DNA from: Dipylidium caninum
Lineage: Eukaryota; Platyhelminthes; Cestoda; Cyclophyllidea; Dipylidiidae
DNA: 64,000 nucleotides
Direction: 5' to 3'
NCBI GenBank assembly: GCA_017562135.1
Contig: QEYB01001312.1
Coordinates: forward strand, 186,001 to 250,000
The position numbers and the translations under genes are program-made. The notes under the pieces were generated by a model, which saw only the letters and a list, made by a program, of their open reading frames with translations, was not told where the DNA came from and ran no database searches. Positions 24,037 to 35,908 of this stretch are shown here, piece by piece; position 1 is the first letter of the stretch; each line of letters opens with the position of its first letter.

Positions 24037-25920
24037 CCAGCATTTCGTCTGGCCGAATGGCGCGACTAAAACTACAGGTGCAATTGACGATGGTACTGAT
24101 GAGGAATTGCTTGTGTTCTTCTCCTGGTCGTTAGGCTTTCTTAACTCTGTCGGCTTCTTTTTTGCACTCCCAAAAAGTAGTTTTATCTAATGTGAACTAT
24201 GTTTATTTTCATAATAAATAGGATACTTCCTTATTTCCCGACTTATTGAGTAGGTTGCTTTGCTTCAGCCCGTAGCGATTTTTCGTCAATCGAGCCTCAT
24301 GGCTTGCATTTGACGTGGATGACATGGGTAATCGGGATATTGTTTCTCTGGCATTAGCTAGCGGGTCGAAAATAGGCTTGTGTTCTGTCGGTTTTAGGGC
24401 TTGCCAAGGGAAGGCATTTCGATTTCCGGGCTTCGGGCTAGCACTGGGTGCCTGCTTGTTACCATCAGGTTAACACGTGTGGCCATTGACCTAAAATTGT
24501 GCGGTGGAATATCACTCTAGGATGGCTGTAACTCATCTATTTTTCGCGTGGCAGACACGCGATGCTCTATTTACGGTATTGCGAAGATACTGTCCCCCAT
24601 TGGAGAGAGTTACAGTTAAACTTTTATGAGCATTCAGTATTATTTTATACCACGTCTAACAATGGAACACATACAACACTGAGTACAAACGCTGCCATAA
24701 GTTTGCTATTGCTCTGCAGTTACTTCAATGATGACCCAGAAGGCGTGGGCATAGTTCCCAGAATCTACTTCATAAGGGTTTCGGACCAATTTCCACCGAT
24801 GTATCGGCGAAAGCAATGAAATATTATGTGTAAGCAATTACAAGAAAATTTAACATGAATCACATGTTTTATCTAATGTAATTTCGATGTTTACATGTTC
24901 GATTGTGATTTGCAGCTATGGTAACGAAACAGAGTTATTTATAAATACTAAAAATAATCCAATCAAAACACTGCGTTAATTTCGAGTAAACATTATAGGT
25001 TAACGCGTGTCTCGCACGTCTCCGCCGTTGATAATAATTTTTGTTCGCACACGACTCCTTGAGTTAGTTAATAAAAATAGACCACATCCCTATTAACTAC
25101 TACCAAAAGATGTTCCAGTGTCCTGTTTTTGTTAGGGCTTTACCAAGGCAGTGGGTATTTTTTCATTCATATGAGATGCTTTAAGTCTGTCATTATCTTG
25201 CAAATGACGGTTTCCTACTTGTAAGTTGTTTTAAAAGTAGTGGCTTGTCCTCGAAAACTTATTCAGCCAGCCCCTACCTAGATTGTCTTCCCTAACTAAC
25301 ACATGTTTGCGGCTCCTTACTGCTTTTGTTCATATTGATATTGGAACTTCTGGGTCAAATCTGGATAATATCTTCGTAAACAATGTGTCGCTAATTTGGA
25401 TTGACACTGTATAATTTTGGTGAAGTTGTAGGGTCATGAAGTGTCAGTCAGTCATATTAAAATGATGTGTTTACTCCAAACGTGTGAACACATGTAAGGT
25501 ATATAACTAGAAATCGTTTCAGTTAAACCCGTAAACTTCAACGTAAGCTCTACATTTCAAATATAGTGGTCAACCCGTTGAATGAGTTTCCCTAGTCGAA
25601 TTGTCATAACGACTCATACCTTTTATTTGACTAGAAATAAATAATTTCTAGCATACGGTGCGAGTTTTGTTCGTGAACATCCAGTTCTTTTTAGGCCGCC
25701 GTGTGAATGGATGATCGGGCGTCTCGGTATCCAAATGCCAAACTTATCCGGAGTGAGGTCACTCATTTACATTATTTATATCGTCCGAAATCTTGTGTCC
25801 TTGTATTAAACTAGGTAGTTTATGTGGTGTGGTCGGCTTATACCATCAATTCCTTTCCCCTGTTACATTCCTAAAGTCCACCGGGCGTCACCTTTGGCTT
25901 GCTGTTACATGCCTTCATAG
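24037..25920. other. RMDN 3'UTR and intergenic region
   Basis: A canonical AATAAA lies at 24213-24218, 177 bases after the RMDN stop, and is the best poly(A) signal for that gene. The rest is AT-rich. A perfect hairpin with 8-base arms (CTAGAAAT) occurs at about 25631-25651. An 85-codon frame at 24562-24819 has no recognisable relatives and no splice context that I can support. Confidence 0.5.
24213..24218 (+). terminator. Poly(A) signal of the RMDN gene
   Basis: AATAAA 177 bases downstream of the RMDN stop codon; the nearest canonical signal on this strand. Confidence 0.65.
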
Positions 25921-28900
25921 TTAAGCAAAAGCCTGTCAGAAGAAGTCTGTCCACAGAAGACTTCTGCCACATTCATGCAGAACATCCATCTCGACATTAC
26001 CAAAAACTGCGGAGCCACTCTGCAAGCTCTATGGTGCATCTCGCTGATCAGTCTGGCACCGAGAACGCAGCTTTTCCCAAGCTGAACTTAGATGAGTACC
26101 CAGAAGTAGGCGAAACTGTTTTGTTTTGACGCTTAAGGTAGGCCTATTTTCGGCATGTCTGTTTTGCCTTTAGAAAGGTGATTTCTCAATTCACGGTGGT
26201 CGCAGTGAGGTCTACGGCATTCGCCTTTTACGGGTTAGTTTCAGTTTATACTTACAATTTATACGCTTTAAAAGTGCATATCAACTTCCAAGACTTTCCT
26301 TCACGCTCCGTGAGAGCTATGCATTGCCGTCTAATCATTAATAGTCTCATCCCGTCTCCGGTGGGAGAGTGCGAATGGTCCCGCTTAATTATCGTTCTTC
26401 ATTCTGTTCGAGATGACCTTTGTTAGCCTGGATAAACTTACTTTTTTCCCAGTTTCAGTAATATATTTATGGGGAGTCGTAGAAATGGCCCAGGTGTCCT
26501 ACTATGAGAAGGGGACGAAGGGAAAAATAAATGGAGCAAGTGGTGCCCAATTATCGGGGAATGAAGGGCCACCTTTGTCAAAATTCTACTTAGCTGACGT
26601 ACGATCGACCCCATTAGTTTTCATCCTCATCCTTTTTGCTGTTCACGCTGCACCTTCATCAATTTGCAATTCGAGGGCTGGTGGCTCTGTGAAGACGATT
26701 CGTCTCTTGTTTGACCACCTGTCCGGGTGCTGGACGGGCAGATCTTCTTCGCGTTTACACGGTCCACATGTCCTCATTCAAGCCAGGCAGGGTTATTTAA
26801 CCTCTTCACTCGTCAGCTCCATGGCCAAATTGGAAGCTGAAAGAGGTGACTGGCGCGATCTCGATAATCACGATCAAGTGGTGCCTTTTCACTTTGGTCG
26901 GCCACCGCGACTGTCTCTCCTCCCCCTTCGCCATGGGCTTAATGATTGGTCTTCGGAGATGAAAGCGTTTATATTGTTCGATTGGGCTCGTTCGCCGCTC
27001 TCACTGCCCAAGTCTGTTCCTTCGAGTCGGCTGTGAAGTCGCCACAGACGAATTAAGTAGGCAACCACCCTAGACGATCCCGACGGACTGGAGCTTCACT
27101 GGTACCGTTGTCCTCACCTGAGCAGATAGGATCGTTTTCCATTCAGATAACTCCCCCGGGAGAGTGTCCGACGAGCCTTCGGGCCCCTGAGGCCGCTTCG
27201 CGAATGCCGTCTGCGCAGCTCGACCCCCCGCCACGGTTGGACTCCGCGGACCCTCAAGTGGTAAGATCTCCTCCATTTGGCGCTTTCACCCATAGGCGCG
27301 GATAGAGCAGTTCTACAAGGCGAAGTTTTCGCGCATGAATGAGGAGCTGCGCTTTTTCAAGCAAGTGCTTTCATAACTTCTCGCATTATTTTTAATTCCA
27401 CGAGCGACGTAAACTGTCCAATCTCATTGCCGCCTGTTGTACGTGCTGGCTGGGGTAGTGGAAGCCCCTCGTGGGCCTGGTGCCCAGTAACTTTGCAGCC
27501 TTTTAGTTCCCCCTCGCCGCCCCCCCACCCCCCACCACCAACTAATAGGCTTTCACCTGAGCCACTATCGAGGTGCCGTGTTCTCCTAGACGGCCGAAAT
27601 AGACCGTAGGGTTGGGAGCAACTCGAAGTCTTCGCTGTTTCCTCACCCCAAACCCAACTAGCTCCATTAACAGTGAGTAGCAGACTGGCACCTCTCCTTC
27701 CCATTGCCAACTTTGCCCAATTTCTAGCATCCCCTCTCCCGCCTCTGCCGACATTGTCTCTGTCTCGAGAGTCCACGGAGTCCTAGTCGAGTGAGGTCAC
27801 TTTCCGGAGACTTGTCCGCCTCACCTCCTTGTGTCTCTCCTGTAGGACGCACGCCAAGGTCAGAGGTCTGTACGAGTTGTCCAAATCCTCCCCCCGACAT
27901 TTCTGTGACGGGTGAAATTTCAACTTTCAAACTTGCTATCGCTCAATTGGAGAGGTAGGAAGGCACAGAGCGAGGAATTTCGACTGTTTACGTCTTTACA
28001 GACCTCTGGTTCGAGTGATGGCCTGAGAAACGAGTTGGCTCCACTCTCCTCTGCAACATCTTGCGGGGTTAACCGTTTTCCTTTCAGAGAGCAGATCGAT
28101 CTTTTGCGCTTGGTCCTTCACCTTCGTGATCGTCTGAAAAAGGTCTCTGCAGAGAATGTTGAAATAGCCTCAAGGTTGGTTGAGGCGGTGGAAGTCGAGG
28201 AGGCAGCGAGACGCCAATTGTCCGCGGTACGTGAGTGCGGGGAGGAGGAATCGCATTAGGCGTCACTTTGGCGCATGACCTCTGACGTGTCACGTTGAGG
28301 GCTCATCTGGCATGGAACTGAGAAGGCAGTGGCATCTAGAGAGGAAGTGAATTCGTTTTTCATGAAACATTTTTCGAATACTCACATTCCAGGCAGAATT
28401 AGCCCGTGACCGAGCCCTGGAGGAGGTCGATTCGCTCAGGGCGCACTTCGCGGAGGCCTTGCGCGACCACGAACTCCAACAGCGGGAGGCTCTGACTCGC
28501 ACGCTCAGCCAGTCGGACACTCGGGTGGAGGTTATGAAGGCCAGTCTCCTGCTGGCCGAGAAGAAGGGGGCCGAGGCGAGTGCCAGAGCCTCCCACGCGG
28601 AGGCGCAGTTGCGCGAGATGAGCACCCGCCTTCAAGACACGGAGGCGGAAAATAAACGTCTGAGAGAAGAGAATGCCCGAATGACGGAGGAGTCGACAGC
28701 GTCTATTGCTAACGCAAATTTTCAGTCGTGGGTTCCCACTTATGCTAATCGCCTCCACCGAAAATGTGTAGGGAGCGGGCGTTGAAAAGACTAGCACATT
28801 TCCAAGCACAGGCGAATTTGGACGAGGACTCAATGAGGGACTCGATCAGCCTGCTCAAATGCCAATTGCACGAGGCTCTGGAACGAGCGGAGAAGTCTCA

Positions 28901-31900
28901 GACCGAGCTAATATCAGCCAACGAGGCGCAGATTCGTCTGCTGGCCCAAAAGACCTCACTGGAGCAGAGGGTATGTCCTTTCCAATTTGGACTGGTTACA
29001 TGGGGACCGGTTGACGTGGGTGACGGTGTCGTCCCTCTGAATGACAGTAGCCTACTCGACAGACGTTCATCGCATCACCACGAAGCAGCCGCATCTCCTT
29101 TCCACCGACCTCCTAATTCTCATTCATTCTCTAGACGGGTGGCCTTAAGCTCCTTCGCCTTTTCAGTGGAATTGGAGAGATCCTCGATGGGACTATCCTC
29201 CCTTGGCTCGCCCCAGATTCCCCCCGCTCTTCTACTCTAAGCCCTTTCCCATTCATCCATACACAGAAGCCATCGCTCTCCTCCTTTCCGAGTAGCGATA
29301 GATTTCCTCTCCAACCCAGTGGTGGTGAAGGGGTGGGGCTGTCCTTCACACCTTGACGTCTCGGGCGACTTGGCAATTGCGAGTCATCGCGGGGCACCGC
29401 TGCGCAGCAGTCAAGAAGTCTTGTGCTCCTCAGCTGCATTCTCAAACCTTTTCATGTCGGATGCGCTCCAGATCTGCTTATTTTGCTTCTGTCCCTCGAG
29501 TCGATGTGAAACCCTTGAAATCTCCTGCACCGAATGTGTGCTTGGTTCGCAGAGGGACGAGAGCGCCGTCAGCGGAAAGTAGTCCTGAGGCATGTTTCCA
29601 CCGAATCGGATCCGTTTGGCGCCAAGAGACGATCTGCTTATCACCGTTTGACAGGAGTTCGAATTTACTCTTGGGTGTTGGAGTGAATAAACAGGCCCTT
29701 CGTCCCCCTCCCTCACGGACGGCACTGTGGTGGTAGACTTGGAGCGAGCGCATGCTGTACACGAAATGCCTCGGTGGATGAAGATAAGGCGGTTTCGTGG
29801 TTATACTCGCAGTCCAGTTCAAATTTCTCAGCTGCACGGAGCAGACTTGCCAGTCAGCGGACGACCGCCCGGGGCGGGGACTCGGCGACCCCGCGCATTG
29901 CCGCTGTGGACGTGCACTCACGGCTGCGACCGGGACCCGTGCAATGCAGCCAGAATGGTCTGTTCGCCCGCAGGCGGACCTTTGACCAAATAGGAAGCGG
30001 AGTTTTTGCACTTCGTAACTTTTTCGCCTTTTATGGGACTGAAAACGCACAAGGGGACTGCGGGGAGTTTCGTTTTTGCGTCAGGTTTCCCTGTAAGAGT
30101 TGAGAAGTGGAGCGGAGACGCCCGAGAGCGCACGGCTCCTCGTGGCCAAGGCGATTGTGGTTGTGCTGCTAAACAGCAGAACACCTCAGAGCCGCCACAG
30201 TCACTTTTGCTCGTCAACCACTCGCTAAGTGCAGCAGCGGCGCTGACGCTGGCGGTCCGTGAAAACGCGGATAGGTTTCTGGGCGTCGAATTCCACTGGG
30301 GGACGAGAGAGCACCAACAAATCGTATAAGGCGCACCGCAAAGTTCTGTCTGTTTCTGTGACCGTTTTCGATAGCAGCACGTGTTCGGCTCTCTTTTTAT
30401 CGCTTCGCGTATACATATCGACGTAGCAAATTGTGTAAAACAAAGTTGGTTCACACGTTAGTCTTGCGTGGGGTGTGAAGCGATACATGCTACAGAAGCA
30501 GGTAGGTATTTACTGAGGGTGTTTGGTGAAGGTCCAGCTTCTGGCAGGACATGCGGGAGACGGTTTTATAATTTTAAAACAGGTGATTTCCGTCTGGACG
30601 GCCATCTCTGATCAACGATGATGTTGGAGCAAATGCCTTTTGTTTAGCGACGACAGGGGCAGATCGCAGAAAGGCTCCATTCACCCGGGAAAGACCACGT
30701 CGGACCATATGCGAGGGGCAGCGTTGGTGTGGAGACCTTCGAAATGGCTGCCGCATGAGTGAAATGAGCAGAATTTGGCTAACCGACTCGTCAATGTTCA
30801 TATCCCTGCTTGCTCGGAACAAAATCGCGGCCCTTTCGCTGACCGGATAATGAGTGGGAATGAAGGCCGGATTACCCGGGAAAAAACGCAAGGGAAATGG
30901 GCATATTGTGAACCGCGAGAAGCAGGTCCTTCCACCTCCGAGGCACATCCGACCCGGAATGAGAGACTGTTGTGGGGTGTGTGTGTGGTGGGACATTCGA
31001 GGACCAATGCGACTCGTGTCCGGCGGGCGGGCGGAGGAGACAGGGTGCATCCCGTGTCTCGGCTCGGACGAGGGAATGTGGGACGTCTTCCCCCCCGTCC
31101 TCGAGGCTGCCTGTCTCGGGAGGGTGCTGCAGTAGGACTTGCCAGCTTCACTGATGCGGTTGCGTCCGGCTGCCCGAGAGAGGCGCATTTGAAAGGGGAA
31201 CTCAGTGCCATCAGAGGTAAGGTACACGTGAATATTCGAAGATCTCCACAACCTCGGGGCATAACATGCCGGCCAACCCCTCCGCCACACGAAGGAGGCT
31301 GCGCGCACGGCCGCGGGGCCACTTTGCCAAGCATGACTGCTCGCCGGCCGAGATGGAGGAGCTCCTCTCCCCACTCCCCCCCCCCCCTCCGTGTCCGCGT
31401 CCCTCCTCATCGCCTGAGCTTACTGCGCCTCTCCCCGACCGGCAAGATGGGGCGTTTCGACGCAGGCTCCGGAGACGGACGCAGACGCACCCCCACAAAA
31501 TCAGTGTGACTGCAAATTTTGAGGATGTGGCGCTCAAAAGGGGCCAAAAACACGGCACTCGGGGAAGACCTTAATCCATAATTCCTTTTGCAAAGTAAAG
31601 TGACACCGTGTAATTTAATATGGCTCCCACAGGCGATGTGTAGAATTCTAATTTGTTTATAATGGCAAACTTGCATTGCGTTCGGCGTATGGCTATCCCC
31701 CTCGGTGGTATGCTGCCTTGCTCCCCTACTATTTGGCCATTCCTGTGGAGTGAACAGCTAAACGCTGCCACCGGTGCGGGATGGCAGGCTTTGCATTAGT
31801 GGAGAGGGAAAGAGGCGGAGGAGGAGGCGACTGCTAGAACCTGGGCGACGGTGGTCACGACCCAGAGGTTGTCCAGTAGCTCCTCACCGCCGTATGATGC

Positions 31901-32899
31901 GCCCCAATCCGTCATTTTGCAAATTAGTTAAAGTTGCTGCAGCGACTTGTGGTAAACATCGGTCAGTCGCCTTGTTTAGCTACGAGAGGCAGAGCGTGAC
32001 CTTGCCGCGGCCAATCAGCATCACGAGGAGGCGATGAAGGAGGCGGTACGATCGGCTCGGGAGGGAGAGACCAAACTCGCTTCAAGAGTGAAAAACTTGA
32101 CTTACCTCCACGAGGCGAAGATGCGCGATGCTGAGGCTCTGCTGCACCAACAGCGTCGACTACTCAACAAGCTGCGGGAAGAATGTCAATCGAATGTGGA
32201 GGTGAAGTCGGCGATTTCACGCGCTCTTTATATTATGTAACTAAGGAAAGACGGGTTAAAGATTGAGCATTTCTTAAGTCGCTGATAAGCGGTGGATGCA
32301 GTTCTTTTAATTTCTTTGATAATTGTGAGGACGGACGGAACGCTGGGGCTGCAGACTTTCCAGCCTCCAGTAAGACCTTCGAGTCCCTCAAACCTATCGT
32401 AAATCGGCAAGACAGTAGAAAGATATTGAGCAAAATGTGCCAAAACAATCATACTCTCGTTGTATTTAGGCTTTTGACCTGACGTTATCGAAGATGAACA
32501 AAAGACACCATTTGCTGCTGAATGAAGCTGAAGCAGCGAGAAAGAATGCAGCAGAGAATGGGGAGGAGCGTGATCGTCTGCACACCGAGACGGTCGCCCA
32601 CCTGACACAGACCAACCACTTGGCGAGACGAGTCACCCAGCTGGAACAAGTCCTGTCGGACAAGGATTACCAGGTGAACGAATATCCGGTTGATCGTATT
32701 ATTTTAGATTGTACAAATGTCCGAGAAGCACCGGGAGGTCGTCAGGTGTGCCCAAGTGCTCTCAAGGGAAGTGCAATACCTCCAGTCACAATTGTTAATA
32801 CATGTTCCGGAAAAGGAGAATGTCTTCTTGGACCGACAAATTGGCGGTACTTATGAAGTGCAGGAAGCTCTCGCGCAAATTCACAAACTGACCGAATGA
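25921..32899 (+). CDS. SDCCAG8: Coiled-coil centrosomal protein, SDCCAG8 (CCCAP)-like
   Basis: SDCCAG8 is a centrosome/basal-body scaffold needed for cilia and centrosome function. Likely exons: 25921-26105 (uncertain), 27126-27260, 27296-27364, 27728-27954, 28088-28226, 28393-28727, 28772-28970, 31980-32201, 32470-32673 and 32708-32899. Total is about 635 aa against 713 in human. From exon 3 on the protein is almost all coiled coil, after a Ser/Pro-rich stretch in exon 4. The match rests on two regions with the spacing of human SDCCAG8: SANEAQIRLLAQKTSLEQR, and RVKNLTYLHEAK running into LLNKLREECQSN (human has KIQQMEAQHDK and FLTKLKEECC). Coiled coils converge easily, so another centrosomal protein such as CEP83 or SCLT1 is possible. 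Introns 27261-27295, 28728-28771 and 32674-32707 are small. The first exon and the start codon are not resolved. Confidence 0.6.
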
Positions 32900-34175
32900 A
32901 TGTTTGTATATGTAACGCATTAATAATCTACTTTACATAAGGTGCCTTTTTGGAAATAATGACACATTGAACTTGCAATCACACTTATTTAGCAGAGGTT
33001 AACAACTAAGAGTTGAGATGACGCCTGCGCGATTACATTGGTGGGAGCCACAATCACATTCGAACAAAGTGTATTACCCCGCTTACTATCAGGTGGAAAC
33101 ACGGATTTTACCTTTAGGATACGAATGTGTTTCACCAGGAAGGCTGTGCCTTCGTAATTGGATCTACTAGCAGATGCACGCAACTACTGCTAATTGGTGG
33201 GAATTGGACTTGGCGACCATCGAAAATCCCCAAAAAGTTATCAGTTAGTTGCGCAATTTAAGACTTTCAGTAGGGTCCAAACGTCGAATTTTTCCATAAA
33301 ACAGTGCCTGGTTAATGTTACAAAGACAGGCAACTAACTTATCAGCCACGATCACTGTACAAAACCGTATTTCCGGCAAAATTAATGAAAAGTTGAGCCG
33401 GAGGTAAAAATTATATAAAGTTTTCGGGAAAGCTATAATAAAACACTCCAGCATTCTAAAAACAAACGGTGGCTTCGGGTCACTTTGAAACGGGATCACA
33501 GTAAACTAAGGCATTTCATCGAGACGAATTTGTTACCATCATAAAGGAGAGGCCGGAAAATTATAAATTTCAAAAACAAAGCTGGAAATTTTCGAATACG
33601 AATGCCGGAAATTCGACGTCAGAGTGTACACAAATTCGATACAAACCTAAATACGCAAAGCTGTAGGGAAAAGATACAGACCTTCGGACTTTGGAATCTA
33701 TCTCAAGGAGTATGAGTGCTCAAACGAGCTTTGATGGGTCGATACGCCCACGTGACTAAATCTCCAGTAATAAAACAAGCATCTGTGCACATTTAAATAA
33801 AATTAAATTACCACAAAATTGGAGGGAATCTAATTCTGATGGATTAATAACTAAACACACCTAATAAAATGCTATTCTGCTTAAAATGTGATCGTCATGC
33901 CCTTATATTAAAGGCGCCTTGCAAAGTAATGGTACTTTTGTATAGGACTGTTGCTCCACACTTAATATTTTGCAAACCTTTTGATTTACTTTGTTTATGC
34001 GCTCCGGGACAATGCGCCCACTTCATATATATCCGCGGTGTGGGTGTCGTTGGCGTCGAGCTGCGGAGGTTCGCTACGTTAATGCCCAATTTTGCCTAGA
34101 GTTTAAGTGCAGATTGCTCTGTAACCCCTAGCAGATCCCCAAGGCGATTCGTTTTTCCGAATAAACACAGTTAGG
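32900..34175. other. AT-rich intergenic region before TMEM147
   Basis: No exon recognised. The sequence becomes markedly AT-rich from about 32.9 kb. An AATAAA within AAATAAAATTAAAT near 33797 is a possible but distant poly(A) signal for the upstream gene. A 3' splice-like site (ATAAACACAG) ends at 34170, five bases before the TMEM147 ATG. Confidence 0.4.
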
Positions 34176-35163
34176 ATGGGATTTTTCTACTTCTTCAACT
34201 GTGTAGCCCTCGCCGGCGGTCCTCACGTCATTGCTTATAAAGCTGCTGGCCTGTAGGTTGTTATTATTACCCTATTAAGATCTGGCTTATAGAAAGGAGT
34301 ACGATGCTTTTTGGCGGTGTGTTCAAGTTGTACTCATGTACGGATTTTTTCAACTTTCGCGGATGTTCTTAGCGGCATTGTTGAATTTCAACTTTGATAT
34401 ATTTTCTGCCGCTGGTCTATTTAATTATGTAGGGCCATACTTTATTTTCTCAATTTTGGCAGGAATGGATTGGGGTTATTATTAATCTCTTAGCCGTGCG
34501 TTTTACATACTCCTGTATGTTTGGTCGGAGTGAAATTGCTGTTTACCTGGGATGTATTGGCTGGTCATATGGTGATTTGATTTTTACAAAGTAGGTTGTT
34601 TCCTATTGAATCAATAAGATTACTTGCAGGCTTTTTCCCCTCTGGACTGGGACCCGTCTTTTGGAGTTTAACTGGTCTTATATTGCTTTGAGCTTGGATG
34701 CTAATTTTGAATTGGTAGGATCATATTGTATGATAAATACTGCCTTTCAGATTTTTAATTTTATCATTTTCCTCACTCCATGGTTGCTGATGCGTAAAGA
34801 AAGAAACGTCTACGCTGTCTGCATATCAATTCTCATATTTATCGTCGCTTCTTTCCATTTGTCTATTTTCGGTAGGTTCTCCAAATTTATAAAATATTTC
34901 GCATTAGACTTATCGAAACTCGATTTGAAAGTCTCTTCCACTCCACCCTGGTCAAGTCTCTTTTTGCTCTCTCCCTGGGCTTCGTCGCATTCATGTTAAA
35001 GGTCACCTGGACTGCTGAAGCGCCGTACGATTCGAAAAAGCAGTCGGAAGACCGGCTCCCTTTCCTTGGCCTTGTCACTCACTTCGGCACCTTTTGTCTC
35101 CAAACTCTTCGCAGCTTCGTGACACGTAACCAGCGCACCGCACCAGGACGCAGACCTGGTTGA
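34176..35163 (+). CDS. TMEM147: Transmembrane protein 147
   Basis: Multi-pass ER membrane protein that binds the Sec61 translocon with NOMO and nicalin in multipass membrane-protein biogenesis. Exons: 34176-34252, 34293-34428, 34463-34590, 34630-34714, 34751 to about 34871-34875, and 34908-35163. The N-terminus MGFFYFFNCVALAGGPHVIA aligns with the family start, followed by EYDAFWRCVQ, the PLWTGTRLLEFNWSYI block and a last hydrophobic helix (SLFALSLGFVAFML). Introns are 34-40 nt, and one (34715-34750) is in frame without a stop. The last junction is unclear: a standard GTAGGT donor at 34872 shifts the frame and truncates the protein at 34999, whereas GTTCTC at 34876, or one missing T in the run 34866-34869, gives the full last helix and a short charged tail. 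About 225-270 aa depending on that choice. Confidence 0.88.
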
Positions 35164-35908
35164 GATTATCTATTCGTAGTATTTTTATACCTGTTCACTA
35201 GCATCACTTGCACCCTGACCTAGGTTATCTTGGATCCGATTAACTACTATATTCCTTGTTTTATACGTCAGCCCTCTACTCCTTAATGTATATTCTGTTA
35301 TACATGTGATTCATTCACGCGTTTTTTTCTGAATTTGGTCCAATGGTGTAACACTGGGGATCACACAGACCCAAAAAGTACACTCCGGTTTCTTGCGGAC
35401 GGTCTCAGCCTTCCTACTTTTAGTCACCTCCTCTTGGCTGTGACTTTGCTAATCTATAGTCAAGTAGTTCTCAAAACATTGTTTCTTCAGAGGCCCATTT
35501 GTTGCGATATCACACATCTTGTCTAGCTGATCATGGCTTCGTTAAACATTCACGTAGTAGACTCTTGGGCGACACCCAGATATTGATACGGTAGACGTGA
35601 AAAGAAGAAACTGTTGAATGTGGCATTAAGCTGATTGGGTTTTATTGGAGGACTGAAATCGCGTAAAAAAGTGCCAGGACCCAAAGCACTTACTTTGCGA
35701 CAACACGATTGCAGTCCACTACTTGTTAAGTGGACGAGTACTAAACATGGATAAGTTAGGTACGGCATGAATACACTGTATGCGACTATTTCTGGATAAT
35801 GTTCCCATTGAATCGGAAAGATCAGAAGAAATTGGGTCTCCCAATTCATGTATTTGTTGAAAACCAAAATAGAAGACCAAAATTTGGTATGAAATGTCAC
35901 AGCCTCTT
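35164..35908. other. Convergent intergenic region TMEM147 / VIPAS39
   Basis: About 745 bases between two stop codons on opposite strands. It must hold both 3'UTRs. The minus-strand frame downstream of the VIPAS39 stop stays open to 35550 in another phase but does not continue the protein. No other gene is seen. Confidence 0.5.

Noticed and set aside
30574..31410. Minus-strand frame of 278 codons
   Set aside because: Sits in a GC-rich intron of the SDCCAG8-like gene with overlapping long frames on both strands, as expected when stop codons are rare; Arg/Pro/Ser-rich without domains.
30972..31574. Several overlapping plus-strand frames around 31 kb
   Set aside because: GC-rich intron artefacts; no splice sites join them to the coiled-coil exons on either side.
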